NCBI GenBank assembly: GCA_035495435.1
Contig: DATJFV010000068.1
Span: 17,431-81,430, forward strand
DNA: 64,000 nt
Reading direction: 5' to 3'
Source: JBDSKH01 sp035495435
Lineage (GTDB): Bacteria > Actinomycetota > Actinomycetes > Actinomycetales > Microbacteriaceae
The position numbers and the translations under genes were made by a program. Each line of letters starts with the position of its first letter. Position 1 is the stretch's first letter. Positions 54,666 to 63,979 of the stretch are shown here, piece after piece. The notes below the pieces were generated by a model that had not been told where the DNA came from, searched no databases, and saw only the letters and a program-made list of their open reading frames with translations.

Positions 54666-55565
54666 GAGTCGCTCAGCCAGATTCGACCCGCGGCGTGCCG
54701 ATACCAGGACCGTCAGCCCCGCCAGAACGAGCACGAGTCCGGCCCACCCGATCGGCGCGAGACGCTCCCCCACCACGACCACCGCCAGGACCGTCGCGAC
54801 GACCGGTTCGAGCAGCGTGATCGTCGTCACCGTCGAACTCGCGATGCCGCGCAGCCCGATTCCGAACAGCAGGTACGCCACGAACATCGGCCCGATCGCC
54901 AGATAGGCGGCGATCCCGATCGTCTGCGCCGACTGCAGCAGCGGAGCGCCGGTCACTAGCAGCACCGGCAGGAGCAGAACCGCCCCGGCACCGAACATCG
55001 CACCCATCACCCCGCGGCTCGGGTGGGCCCCCGGTCGCACGGCCCTGCCGGAGGCGTAGGTGTAGAGCGCGTAGGCAAGACCGGCGACCAGGGCGAGCGC
55101 CACGCCGCTCACGATCCCCTGCCGGCCGGCCACGGCATCCGGCTCTGTGCCCGAAGCGAGCAGCGCGATGCCCAGAACGGCGAGTGCCGTCGACACCGCC
55201 CAGCGGGCATCGAGTCGCCGGCGTTCGACCAGCCACTCGATCAGCGCCGCGAACACCGGGCCCGACCCGAGCGCGACGACGTTGCCCACGGCGACCCCCG
55301 CGAGGTCCATGCCGGCATAGAAGGCGAGCGGATACGTGAACACCCCCAGCGCACCGATCAGCACCCAGCGGCGAGCGCCGCGATCTCGCAGCACCCCGAT
55401 CGCGGGACGGGCGGACGCTGTAAACAGCAGCACACCGCCCACGCCCATGGTCGACGCGCCGATGGCAAGGGGACTCACATCAGGCGGCAGGAAGCTCGCG
55501 GTGGTGCCGGTGGTGCCCCAGAGCAGGCTGGCGAGAACGAGGGCGAGAACGCCGGACAAGGGCAT
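54663..55565 (-). CDS. EamA/DMT-family transporter
   Basis: 300 residues, ten membrane helices arranged as two EamA repeats (LLWGTTGTTASF at the start, EPVVATVLAVVVVGERL near the end). Drug/metabolite exporter family; the general type often exports amino acids, but the substrate is unknown. The ATG at 55565 lies one base after the tRNA-Val 3' end, so there is no room for a ribosome-binding site in a processed message. The longer in-frame opening to 55721 runs through the tRNA and is not coding. Confidence 0.88.
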   Translation of the reverse strand: MPLSGVLALVLASLLWGTTGTTASFLPPDVSPLAIGASTMGVGGVLLFTASARPAIGVLRDRGARRWVLIGALGVFTYPLAFYAGMDLAGVAVGNVVALGSGPVFAALIEWLVERRRLDARWAVSTALAVLGIALLASGTEPDAVAGRQGIVSGVALALVAGLAYALYTYASGRAVRPGAHPSRGVMGAMFGAGAVLLLPVLLVTGAPLLQSAQTIGIAAYLAIGPMFVAYLLFGIGLRGIASSTVTTITLLEPVVATVLAVVVVGERLAPIGWAGLVLVLAGLTVLVSARRGSNLAERL

Positions 55566-55566
55566 G

Positions 55567-55640
55567 TGGGCCCTGAGGGACTCGAACCCCCGACATCCAC
55601 GGTGTAAGCGTGGCGCTCTAACCAACTGAGCTAAGAGCCC
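55567..55640 (-). tRNA. tRNA-Val (anticodon TAC)
   Basis: 74 nt, cloverleaf readable on the minus strand: acceptor GGGCTCT/AGGGCCC with one T-G pair, D arm GCTC...GAGC, anticodon stem CCACG/CGTGG around loop CTTACAC (anticodon TAC), and T loop GTTCGAG. The discriminator base is A and CCA is not encoded. A promoter TCGACC-N16-TACGAT (55697-55670) lies about 30 nt upstream. Confidence 0.97.
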
Positions 55641-55669
55641 CGACGGGACTCGCGCGCCCATCTGGCACG

Positions 55670-55697
55670 ATCGTACCGACAAGTGTGTCCGGGTCGA
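55670..55697 (-). promoter_or_regulatory. Probable tRNA-Val promoter
   Basis: Minus strand -35 TCGACC (55697-55692), 16-nt spacer, -10 TACGAT (55675-55670), about 30 nt before the mature tRNA. Confidence 0.45.
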
Positions 55698-55744
55698 TAT
55701 CCTGAGCCCGACTCCCCACACCCAGCATCACGAAAGAGGCACGG

Positions 55745-57616
55745 ATGGCCGGCACCCGTTCACCCCTGGAGCGCGTCGGCGCAGCCATCGCGACCGGCGC
55801 CATCGCGCTGGCGACTCTGACCGCATGCGCCGGGGGCGGCGGAGGTGGCGGTGGCGGCATCGGCGGCCCCGCAGCCGACAGCTGGACCGTGATGACCTAC
55901 ATGATCGCGGACACCAACCTGGAGTACTTCCAGATGGCCGACATGACCGAGCAGGAGGCCGTCGGCTCGCGCCCCGGCTTCAACCTGGTGTCGTATCTCG
56001 ACCGTTCCGACGAGTACTCCGAGGACGCGGTACTCGGCATCCCCAACTGGCACGGGGCCAAGACCATCCTGGTGAAGACCCGCGGCGGCAGCCAGGAGCT
56101 GGCGGACGCCCCGAACCCGGGCGAGTCCAACACCGGCGACCCGCAGGTGCTCGCCGACTTCATCAGCTACACGGTGCAGAAGTTCCCGGCCGCGCACTAC
56201 GCCCTGATCCTCAACGACCACGGCAGCTCGTGGCCGGGCGTCGGGGCCGACGGGTCATCCAACAACGACCAGCTGACCCTGCAGGAGCTGCACGACGGCA
56301 TCGCCCAGGGGCTCGACGCGGGCGGCGTCGACAACCTCGACATCCTGGGCTTCGACGCCTGCCTCATGGCCACCTACGAGACCGCCTCGACCCTGCAGGA
56401 TGTCGCCACCCGGATGATCGCCTCGGAGGAGCTCGAGCCCGGCTACGGCTGGGACTACACCTCGCTCGAGGCGGCCGCACGAGGCGGCGATCCCGACCAG
56501 GTGGCTGCTGCCGTGCTGAAGGCCTACAACGAGCAGTCGCTGGCCGAGGGCGAGTCGCAGGTCACGCTCGCCGCGATCGACCTCACCAAGATGCCGGCGA
56601 TCGACAAGGCGATCGACTCCTTCACGGGGACGCTCAACGGCGACATCACGCAGCTGGCCCCGGACATCGGGCGCGCGCTGACCAAGAGCCTCGCGTTCGG
56701 ATCCACCCCCGAGTACAACTTCTACATGACCGACCTCGGGCAACTGGCCAGCCAGTTGAGCGCAGGCGACGAACTCGTGGCGGCAATCGACGACGCCATC
56801 ATCGACAAGGTCGACGGGCAGGCCACCCGCGGGGCCAGCGGCATGGCGATCTACTTCCCGCCGGTCGAGAGCCAGGTCAGCAAGAAATACGCCGACGTGG
56901 CGGCGGCCGCCGGCTGGCGCGACTTCCTCGCCAGTTACTACAAGGCCGGACAGGCGGCGGGCGGGACCCCGCGGTTCGACAACATCCCCGTGGAGTCGGG
57001 CTTCAGCAACGGCGGCTTCGTCGTCGCTCAGCATGTGGCGACACCCATCGCGCAGATCACCGACGTCAGCGTCTACTACGGCTACGTCGAGGACGGCACG
57101 ACGATCCTGGTCGGTCAGGAACCCGCCTACATCCACGACGACGGATACGCGGTCGGATTCTTCGACACGTACCAGCTCTGGATCGGCGACGGGAGCAACG
57201 AGACCTCGTTCTACAGTTCGTACGAAGTGAACCAGGACGCCGATGTCGCCACGATCGGAGTGCCGATCGCCTACTACCCGGCCGGCTCCAACACCGGCTC
57301 CAAGGCGTTCCTGCAGATGACCTACGCGCCGAGCACCGGCACGATCCTCTCCGAGACGTTCTACGGTCAGGACGCCTCGGGCGCCTACGCCGAGATCGCG
57401 CCCGAGGACGGCGCGACCTTCGAGGCGCTGAAGGTCGACTTGGCCAGCGGCACGTTCTTCCAGTCGAGCCCGCAGATCCTGCTGTCGGCCGACACGTCGC
57501 TGCTGAGCTTCGACTACCGCAAGCTGCCCTCCGGCACGACGGTGTATGCCGAGGTCGACATCGTCAACAGCGCCGGCGAGGGCGACGCAGCCGCCGCGAC
57601 GGGGGTGATCCCGTAA
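55745..57616 (+). CDS. Clostripain-family (C11) lipoprotein
   Basis: 623 residues. A signal peptide ends at the lipobox LTAC with Cys28, followed by a nine-Gly spacer, so the mature protein should be a membrane-anchored lipoprotein outside the cell. The caspase-like fold keeps the catalytic dyad His159 (LNDHGSSW) and Cys206 (FDACLMATYE); clostripain-type enzymes cut after Arg or Lys. The C-terminal 200 residues form an extra beta-rich region. ATG 55745 has AAAGAGG upstream. A membrane-protein gene overlaps its stop. Confidence 0.92.
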   Translation: MAGTRSPLERVGAAIATGAIALATLTACAGGGGGGGGGIGGPAADSWTVMTYMIADTNLEYFQMADMTEQEAVGSRPGFNLVSYLDRSDEYSEDAVLGIPNWHGAKTILVKTRGGSQELADAPNPGESNTGDPQVLADFISYTVQKFPAAHYALILNDHGSSWPGVGADGSSNNDQLTLQELHDGIAQGLDAGGVDNLDILGFDACLMATYETASTLQDVATRMIASEELEPGYGWDYTSLEAAARGGDPDQVAAAVLKAYNEQSLAEGESQVTLAAIDLTKMPAIDKAIDSFTGTLNGDITQLAPDIGRALTKSLAFGSTPEYNFYMTDLGQLASQLSAGDELVAAIDDAIIDKVDGQATRGASGMAIYFPPVESQVSKKYADVAAAAGWRDFLASYYKAGQAAGGTPRFDNIPVESGFSNGGFVVAQHVATPIAQITDVSVYYGYVEDGTTILVGQEPAYIHDDGYAVGFFDTYQLWIGDGSNETSFYSSYEVNQDADVATIGVPIAYYPAGSNTGSKAFLQMTYAPSTGTILSETFYGQDASGAYAEIAPEDGATFEALKVDLASGTFFQSSPQILLSADTSLLSFDYRKLPSGTTVYAEVDIVNSAGEGDAAAATGVIP

Positions 57617-58311
57617 CCGCAGGGACGCGCCCGCGAGACGACCCCGACCGGGCGGAGCACCGTTGGCCGGCGGCCATCGCGATCCTGGTGGCCGTGGTGC
57701 TCTACGCCACGTTGCCCTCCAGCTTCATCCCCGAGCTGCGGTATGTCGTCGTCGGGTTGTGTTTGGCGCTCTTCATCCCCCTGGTGGTGTTCAACCCGCA
57801 CCGTCTGACGCGCGAGTCGGGGTGGTCCAAGGTGCTGTCCCGACTCGTCGTCGCAGTGCTGCTCGGTGCCAACCTGATCGCCCTCGGTCAGCTGGTGTGG
57901 CTGCTCGTGACGGATCGGGGCGACGGCCCGGGCCTGCTGCTGGCCGCCGTGCAGGTGTGGGTGACCAACGTGATCGCGTTCGCCCTGGTCTACTGGGAGA
58001 TGGACCGCGGGGGTCCGGTGGCGCGACGCACGCTGCCGCGCGAGAAGGTGCAGCTCGCCGATTTCCGGTTCCCGCAGGATGAGGACCACGACGCGATCGA
58101 CGAAGTACGGGGGCGGTCCTCCCAGGCGACCGACTGGATGCCGGGGTACGTCGACTACCTGTACTTCTCCGCGTCGGACTCGATGGCGTTCAGCCCCACC
58201 GACGCGATGCCGCTGACGCACCGGGCGAAGATGCTGATGATGCTCGAGGCGTTCTCGGGGTTCCTGATCCTGGCTCTGGTGATCGCCCGCGCGGTAAGCC
58301 TGCTCGGCTGA
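57613..58311 (+). CDS. Small polytopic membrane protein with unusual start
   Basis: About 232 residues: a charged N-terminus, four membrane helices around ILVAVVLYATLP, YVVVGLCLALFIPLVVF, LVVAVLLGANLIALGQLVWLL and QVWVTNVIAFALVYW, a loop, and a last helix FLILALVIARAVSLLG. It resembles actinobacterial membrane proteins of unknown function. In this frame no ATG, GTG or TTG exists between the end of the clostripain gene and GTG 57688, which lies inside the first helix. A near-perfect Shine-Dalgarno GGGGGTGATCC stands just before GTA at 57613, which overlaps the upstream TAA. The start is therefore set at 57613 provisionally; 57688 is the conventional choice. Confidence 0.6.
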   Translation, partial: VTAGTRPRDDPDRAEHRWPAAIAILVAVVLYATLPSSFIPELRYVVVGLCLALFIPLVVFNPHRLTRESGWSKVLSRLVVAVLLGANLIALGQLVWLLVTDRGDGPGLLLAAVQVWVTNVIAFALVYWEMDRGGPVARRTLPREKVQLADFRFPQDEDHDAIDEVRGRSSQATDWMPGYVDYLYFSASDSMAFSPTDAMPLTHRAKMLMMLEAFSGFLILALVIARAVSLLG

Positions 58312-58328
58312 TCAGCCCGCCCGTGTGA

Positions 58329-58805
58329 TCAGGCAGCGGGGACGGGCAGGACGTCCTGAAGCGCTGCCCGGTACTCCTCGATCGAGCGCGCCTCGCCGGG
58401 TGCGGTGATGAACGAGGCCCGGATGACGCCCTTGGCGTCGATGACGAAGGTCGCGCGGTTCGCGAACCCCTTCTCCTCTAGGAAGACCCCGTACTCCTTG
58501 GCGACGGCGCCGTGCGGCCAGAAGTCGGCCAGCAGCGTGAAGTCGTAGCCCTCCTGCTCGGCCCACGCCCGCAGGGTGGCTTTGGAGTCGACCGAGATGC
58601 CGATCAGTTCGACGCCGTGCTCCTTGAACAGGGTGAGGTTGTCGCGCAACGCGCAGAGCTCTCCGGTGCAGGTGCTCGAGAACGCGAGCGGGAAGAACAC
58701 AAGCGCCACGGGTCGCAGACCGCGGAAATCGCTCAGCCGCACGTGCTCGCCGTACTGGTTGGCGAGGTCGAAGTCGGGAGCCTGGGTGTCGTTCTCCAGA
58801 GCCAT
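58329..58805 (-). CDS. AhpE-like peroxiredoxin
   Basis: 158-residue thiol peroxidase. The peroxidatic Cys46 lies in SSTCTGELC with a second Cys51; the arrangement and length match mycobacterial AhpE-type one-Cys peroxiredoxins more than BCP. Substrates are hydroperoxides and peroxynitrite, the reductant mycothiol or mycoredoxin by analogy. Start at ATG 58805 behind AAAGGAAG. Divergent from aceE with 148 nt between. Confidence 0.9.
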   Translation of the reverse strand: MALENDTQAPDFDLANQYGEHVRLSDFRGLRPVALVFFPLAFSSTCTGELCALRDNLTLFKEHGVELIGISVDSKATLRAWAEQEGYDFTLLADFWPHGAVAKEYGVFLEEKGFANRATFVIDAKGVIRASFITAPGEARSIEEYRAALQDVLPVPAA

Positions 58806-58953
58806 TCGGGTACTTCCTTTCGAACTCCAGCGCACGATCATACGCCCGCCGGAACGGAATCGCCGGACGAACTAGAGTGGATTCGCACGACCCGCCACGG
58901 TCCGCGATCCGGCCTGTGGTGCGGGGATTCCCAACCCAGGAAAGAGGCCGACG

Positions 58954-61683
58954 GTGACGGTTAACGACCAGGACCCGTACTCGGTGGATCACATCGACCA
59001 GGACCCGGACGAGACCGCCGAGTGGCAGGAGTCGCTCGACGAACTGGTTGCCGCGAAGGGCCACCAGCGCGGGCGCGAGGTGATGCTGAGTCTTCTCAAG
59101 CGCTCGAAAGACCTGCACCTGGGCGTGCCGATGGTGCCCACGACGGACTACATCAACACCATCGCCCCGGAGAACGAGCCGGAGTTCCCTGGCAACGAAG
59201 AGCTCGAACGCCGCTACCGCGCGTGGATCCGCTGGAACGCCGCAATCACGGTGCACCGCGCCCAGCGCCCCGGCATCGGGGTCGGCGGCCACATCTCGAC
59301 CTACGCCTCCAGCGCAGCGCTCTACGAGGTGGGCCACAACTGGTTCTTCAAGGGTCAGGACGCCACCGGCGGCGGCGACCAGGTGTTCTACCAGGGCCAT
59401 GCCTCCCCCGGAATGTACGCACGCGCCTTCCTCGAGGGCCGCCTCGGCGAAGAGGACCTGATCGGCTTCCGCCAGGAGAAGTCGCACGCGCCGCACGCGC
59501 TGAGCTCCTACCCCCACCCCCGGCTGATGCCGGAGTTCTGGCAGTTCCCGACGGTCTCCATGGGACTCGGCCCCATCAACGCCATCTACCAGGCGCAGTC
59601 CAACCGCTACCTGCAGAACCGCGGCATCACGACATCCAACGACGACCAGCACGTCTGGGCCTTCCTCGGCGATGGCGAGATGGACGAGGTCGAGAGCCGC
59701 GGCGCCCTGCAGTGGGCGGCGAACGAGAAGCTCGACAACCTGACCTTCGTGATCAACTGCAATCTGCAGCGTCTCGACGGCCCGGTGCGCGGCAACGGCA
59801 AGATCATCCAGGAGCTCGAGAGCTTCTTCCGCGGCGCCGGCTGGAACGTCATCAAGGTCATCTGGGGCCGCGAATGGGACGAACTGCTCGCCCGCGACAC
59901 CACCGGCGCCCTGGTGCGCCTGATGAACGCCACGCCCGACGGCGATTACCAGACGTATAAGGCCGAGTCGGGCGCGTATGTGCGCGAGAACTTCTTCGGC
60001 CGCGACCCTGAGGTGGCCAAGCTGGTCGAGGGTTACAGCGACGAGCAGCTGTGGAACCTCAAACGCGGCGGGCACGACTATCGCAAGGTGTACGCCGCGT
60101 TCAAGGCGGCCACCGAGCACAAGGGCCAGCCCACTGTCATCCTGGCCAAGACGGTCAAGGGCTACGGGCTCGGACCGAGCTTCGAGGGCCGCAACGCGAC
60201 CCATCAGATGAAGAAGCTCACGCTCGACAACCTCAAGCAGTTCCGTGACGAGATGCGCATCCCGATCACCGACGCGCAGCTCGAGGCGAACCCCTACGAG
60301 CCCCCGTTCTTCCACCCCGGACCGGACGACGAGGCGATCCAGTACCTCCAGGAGCGCCGGCGCGCACTCGGCGGCTACGTGCCCGAGCGCCGCACGAAGT
60401 ACGTGCAGGTGCAGTTGCCCGAGCCCGCTGCCTACGACGTGGCCCGCAAGGGCTCCGGCAAGCAGGAGGTGGCCACCACGATGGCGTTCGCGCGCCTGCT
60501 GAAAGACCTCCTGCGCACCGAAGACTTCGGCAAGCGCATCGTGCCGATCATTCCGGATGAGGCGCGCACCTTCGGCATGGACGCCTACTTCCCGACCGCC
60601 AAGATCTACAACCCCAGCGGGCAGCACTACACGAGCGTCGACCGCGACCTGCTGCTGGCCTACAAGGAGAGCCCGCAGGGGCAGATCGTTCACGTCGGTA
60701 TCAACGAGGCCGGCGCGTTCTCGGCGTTCACCGCGGCCGGCACCGCGTACTCCACCCACGGGCAGCCGCTGATCCCGGTGTACGTGTTCTATTCGATGTT
60801 CGGGTTCCAGCGCACCGGCGATGCGATGTGGGCGGCGGGCGACCAGATGGCACGCGGTTTCATCATCGGGGCCACCGCCGGACGCACGACGCTGACCGGT
60901 GAGGGGCTGCAGCACGCCGACGGCCACTCGCATCTGCTGGCCTCGACCAACCCGGCCGTCGTCGCGTACGACCCGGCGTACGGGTACGAGCTCGCCCACA
61001 TCGTGCGTTCGGGTATCGAGCGGATGTACGGCGGCACCCATCCCGACCCGAACGTCATGTACTACATCACGGTCTACAACGAGCCGATCGTCCAGCCGGC
61101 CGAGCCGGAGGGGCTCGACGTCGACGGCGTCGTGCGCGGCATCTACAAGCTGAGCGCCGCGCAGAACCTGGGCCCGAAGGCCAACCTGATGGCGTCGGGC
61201 GTCGCCGTGCCGTGGGCGCTTGAAGCGCAGCAGCTGCTCGCACAGGACTGGAACATCGCCGCCGACGTCTGGAGCGTCACGTCGTGGAACGAGTTGCGCC
61301 GCGACGGCCTCGCCGCCGACGAGCACAACTTCCTGCATCCCACCGAGCCGCCGCAGATTCCGTACCTGTGGTCGAAGCTGGCGGGGTCGGAGGGGCCGTA
61401 CGTCGCCGTGTCGGACTACATGCACGCGGTCGCCGACCAGGTGCGCCCGTACGTCCCGGGGGACTTCGTCACGCTGGGCGCCGATGGTTTCGGATTCAGC
61501 GACACGCGCGCTGCGGCCCGCCGGTTCTTCAAGATCGACGGTCCGTCGATCGTGGTTCGCACCCTGCAGTCGCTCGCGCGGCGCGGCGAGGTCGATCCGA
61601 GCGCGATCCAGCAGGCGATCGACAAGTACCGGCTGCTGGATGTGACGGCAGGCACCACCGGGAACGCCGGCGGCGAGTCCTGA
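58954..61683 (+). CDS. aceE: Pyruvate dehydrogenase E1 component (homodimeric)
   Basis: 909-residue thiamine-diphosphate enzyme decarboxylating pyruvate and acylating the lipoyl group of E2. The ThDP motif GDGEMDEVE...NCN (around residues 240-270) and the HGHTAGRTTLTGEGLQH-like region (GATAGRTTLTGEGLQHADGHS) are present. It starts with GTG at 58954 behind AAAGAGG. It stands apart from E2/E3 (28-31 kb), as in other Actinobacteria, and beside fasR-fabD, tying acetyl-CoA supply to fatty acid synthesis. Confidence 0.96.
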   Translation: MTVNDQDPYSVDHIDQDPDETAEWQESLDELVAAKGHQRGREVMLSLLKRSKDLHLGVPMVPTTDYINTIAPENEPEFPGNEELERRYRAWIRWNAAITVHRAQRPGIGVGGHISTYASSAALYEVGHNWFFKGQDATGGGDQVFYQGHASPGMYARAFLEGRLGEEDLIGFRQEKSHAPHALSSYPHPRLMPEFWQFPTVSMGLGPINAIYQAQSNRYLQNRGITTSNDDQHVWAFLGDGEMDEVESRGALQWAANEKLDNLTFVINCNLQRLDGPVRGNGKIIQELESFFRGAGWNVIKVIWGREWDELLARDTTGALVRLMNATPDGDYQTYKAESGAYVRENFFGRDPEVAKLVEGYSDEQLWNLKRGGHDYRKVYAAFKAATEHKGQPTVILAKTVKGYGLGPSFEGRNATHQMKKLTLDNLKQFRDEMRIPITDAQLEANPYEPPFFHPGPDDEAIQYLQERRRALGGYVPERRTKYVQVQLPEPAAYDVARKGSGKQEVATTMAFARLLKDLLRTEDFGKRIVPIIPDEARTFGMDAYFPTAKIYNPSGQHYTSVDRDLLLAYKESPQGQIVHVGINEAGAFSAFTAAGTAYSTHGQPLIPVYVFYSMFGFQRTGDAMWAAGDQMARGFIIGATAGRTTLTGEGLQHADGHSHLLASTNPAVVAYDPAYGYELAHIVRSGIERMYGGTHPDPNVMYYITVYNEPIVQPAEPEGLDVDGVVRGIYKLSAAQNLGPKANLMASGVAVPWALEAQQLLAQDWNIAADVWSVTSWNELRRDGLAADEHNFLHPTEPPQIPYLWSKLAGSEGPYVAVSDYMHAVADQVRPYVPGDFVTLGADGFGFSDTRAAARRFFKIDGPSIVVRTLQSLARRGEVDPSAIQQAIDKYRLLDVTAGTTGNAGGES

Positions 61684-61699
61684 CGGCGGCCGTCCCGGC

Positions 61700-62872
61700 A
61701 TGGCTACCCGCACGAAGGCGCAGACCCTCGCCTGGTTGCGCACGCTGACCGGGGAGCTGTCGACGGCGACGCTGAAGCGTCTCGACGACACGCTCCCCTG
61801 GTATCGGGACATGCCGCCCGGCCGTCGCAGCGCGGTCGGCATGGTGGCCCAGAACGGCATCACCGCTTTCATCTCGTGGTTCGATGATCCGAAGTCGATC
61901 CCGTGGATCGCCGCGGACGTGTTCGGCGCGGCCCCCCGCGAGCTCCTTCGTTCGGTGAGCCTGCAGCAGACGCTCCAGCTGATCCGTGTGACCGTCGAGG
62001 TCGTCGAGGAGCGGGTGAAAGACAGCGACGAGCTGCTGCGCGAGGCGATCCTGCTGTACTCGCGCGAGATCGCGTTCGCCGCCGCCGATGTCTACGCGCG
62101 CGCCGCCGAGGCACGGGGTCTCTGGGACGCGCGCCTCGAAGCGCTCGTGGTGGACAGCATCCTGACCGGAGAATACGACAGCGAGCTGCCGTCCCGGATC
62201 GCCGCGCTCGGCTGGAACGGCCACGGCGAGGTCAGCGTGCTGGTCGGAACGGCTCCGCGCATGCTCGACGTCGACATGCTGCGCAGAACCGCCCGCCATC
62301 TCGACGCGGATGTGCTGATCGGGGTGCAGGGCAGCCGTCTGGTCCTCGTGATCGGCCGCGTCGACCCCGACGACGACGCCGAGAAGCGCGAGCCGATGTC
62401 GTTCCTCGATATCGCGGCACAGCTCGAGCCCGGGTTCGGGCCCGGGCACCTGGTGCTGGGGCACGCCGTGCCCTCCCTCGTGGACGCCGCGCGCAGCGCG
62501 CGGGCCGCCCTGGCCGGGTTCGCGGTGGCCAAGGCGTGGCGTAACGCGCCGCGCCCCACCCTGGCCGACGACCTGCTGCCCGAGCGAGCTCTGGCCGGGG
62601 ATCCGCAGGCCCGACGCACCCTCATCGAGCGGATCTACAAGCCGCTGCAGAACCACTCCACCGAGTTGCTGACCACCCTGTGGTGCTACCTCGACAACGG
62701 GCGCTCCCTGGAGGCGACGGCGCGTGAGCTGTTCGTGCACCCGAACACGGTGCGCTATCGCCTGAAGCGGATCAGCGAGGTGATCGGCTGGGATGCGACC
62801 GGAGCGCGTGAGGCGCTCATCCTGCAGTCGGCGCTGATCGTCGGCTCGATCGCCGAATCCGACCGCAAGTAG
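61700..62872 (+). CDS. fasR: FasR-like PucR-family regulator of fatty acid synthesis
   Basis: 390 residues. A central CdaR/GGDEF-like region and a C-terminal PucR HTH (EATARELFVHPNTVRYRLKRI) are present. Its position directly before fabD-fabH matches Streptomyces FasR (SCO2386), an activator of the fabD-fabH-acpP-fabF operon, so orthology is likely but rests on context plus domain. It follows aceE by 16 nt, so the two may be cotranscribed. Confidence 0.85.
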   Translation: MATRTKAQTLAWLRTLTGELSTATLKRLDDTLPWYRDMPPGRRSAVGMVAQNGITAFISWFDDPKSIPWIAADVFGAAPRELLRSVSLQQTLQLIRVTVEVVEERVKDSDELLREAILLYSREIAFAAADVYARAAEARGLWDARLEALVVDSILTGEYDSELPSRIAALGWNGHGEVSVLVGTAPRMLDVDMLRRTARHLDADVLIGVQGSRLVLVIGRVDPDDDAEKREPMSFLDIAAQLEPGFGPGHLVLGHAVPSLVDAARSARAALAGFAVAKAWRNAPRPTLADDLLPERALAGDPQARRTLIERIYKPLQNHSTELLTTLWCYLDNGRSLEATARELFVHPNTVRYRLKRISEVIGWDATGAREALILQSALIVGSIAESDRK

Positions 62873-62875
62873 CCG

Positions 62876-62965
62876 GTGGTTGAGTAGCCCGCGAAGCGGG
62901 CGTATCGAAACCACGTCCCGTATCGGGGGTTTCGATACGCCGCCCGTGGCGGCGGCTACTCAACC
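62876..62965. repeat. Inverted pair of extragenic palindromic repeats
   Basis: Copy A (62876-62914) and copy B (62926-62965) are mirror images: GGTTGAGTAGCC...CGTATCGAAACC, then GGTTTCGATACG...GGCTACTCAACC, each with its own GC hairpin and about 11 nt between. The whole can fold into one long hairpin or two. Same family as 25626-25690. Confidence 0.85.
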
Positions 62966-63052
62966 GGCGTTGTACGAAACAGCCAACGTCCTGCTGATTC
63001 TTTCGTGGGTCACAGTGGGCACAGCCGCGCGCGGCAGGGCAGGATGGAGATC

Positions 63053-63979
63053 GTGACTGTCGTCGTCGTCGCGCCCGGACAGGGCTCCCAGACCCCCGGA
63101 TTCCTCGAACCCTGGCTCGCCGAGCCGCGATTCGCCGAGCATCTCGCCGCGCTCGCCGACGCGTCCGGGGTCGATCTGCGCACCCACGGCACCGTGTCGG
63201 ATGCCGACACCATCCGGGATACCGCGGTCGCCCAGCCGTTGATCGTCGCGGCGTCGCTGCTCAGCTTCGCCGCCGTCATCGATGGCGGTCGCCGGGAGAA
63301 GCTCGGCGGTGTGGCCGGTCACTCGGTGGGCGAGCTCGCCGCGGCGGCCGCCGCCGGCATCCTGAGCGAACACGATGCGATGAAGCTGGTCACGCAGCGC
63401 GGCGCGGCCATGGCCGAGGCCGCATCGCAGGTGCAGACCGGGATGAGCGCGGTGCTCGGGGGTGACGAGTCCGAGCTGCTGGAGAAGCTGGCGCTGCTGG
63501 GGCTGGAGCCGGCGAACTTCAACGGCGGCGGCCAGATCGTGGTCGCGGGCGAGCTTCCCGCCCTGGCCGCTCTGCGGGAGGCGCCGCCTGCGGGTGCGCG
63601 CGTCATTCCGCTGCAGGTGGCGGGCGCTTTCCACACCCGGTTCATGGCGCCGGCGGTCGACACGCTGCGTGCCGAAGCCGCCGGTCTGACCCCGTCCGAC
63701 CCGACGCTCCCGATCTGGACGAACAAGTCGGGCGAACAGATCATCGATGGCCGCCTGTTCCTCGACCTGATCGTCGGCCAGGTCGCGAGTCCTGTGCGCT
63801 GGGATCTCACGATGCAGTCGTTCGAGAGCGCCGGGGTCACCGGCATCATCGAACTGGCTCCGGCCGGAGCTCTGGTGGGACTCGCCAAGCGCGCCTTGAA
63901 GGGCGTCCCGACGGTCGCGGTGAAGACCCCGGACGACCTTGCCGCCGCACACGACCTGATCGATGGAGACGCTGCATGA
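63053..63979 (+). CDS. fabD: Malonyl-CoA:ACP transacylase
   Basis: Charges ACP with malonate for type II fatty acid synthesis. 308 residues; the Ser91 nucleophile in GHSVGEL, GQGSQ near the start, and the His in AFHTRFM. The GTG at 63053 begins MTVVVVAPGQGSQ with AGGATGGAG upstream; an in-frame ATG at 63044 lies within that site. First gene of the fabD-fabH operon, behind the repeat pair. Confidence 0.95.
   Translation: MTVVVVAPGQGSQTPGFLEPWLAEPRFAEHLAALADASGVDLRTHGTVSDADTIRDTAVAQPLIVAASLLSFAAVIDGGRREKLGGVAGHSVGELAAAAAAGILSEHDAMKLVTQRGAAMAEAASQVQTGMSAVLGGDESELLEKLALLGLEPANFNGGGQIVVAGELPALAALREAPPAGARVIPLQVAGAFHTRFMAPAVDTLRAEAAGLTPSDPTLPIWTNKSGEQIIDGRLFLDLIVGQVASPVRWDLTMQSFESAGVTGIIELAPAGALVGLAKRALKGVPTVAVKTPDDLAAAHDLIDGDAA

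Noticed and set aside
58312..61872. 1186-codon open frame on the minus strand
   Set aside because: Antisense to aceE; the peroxiredoxin in another frame and aceE explain the region.
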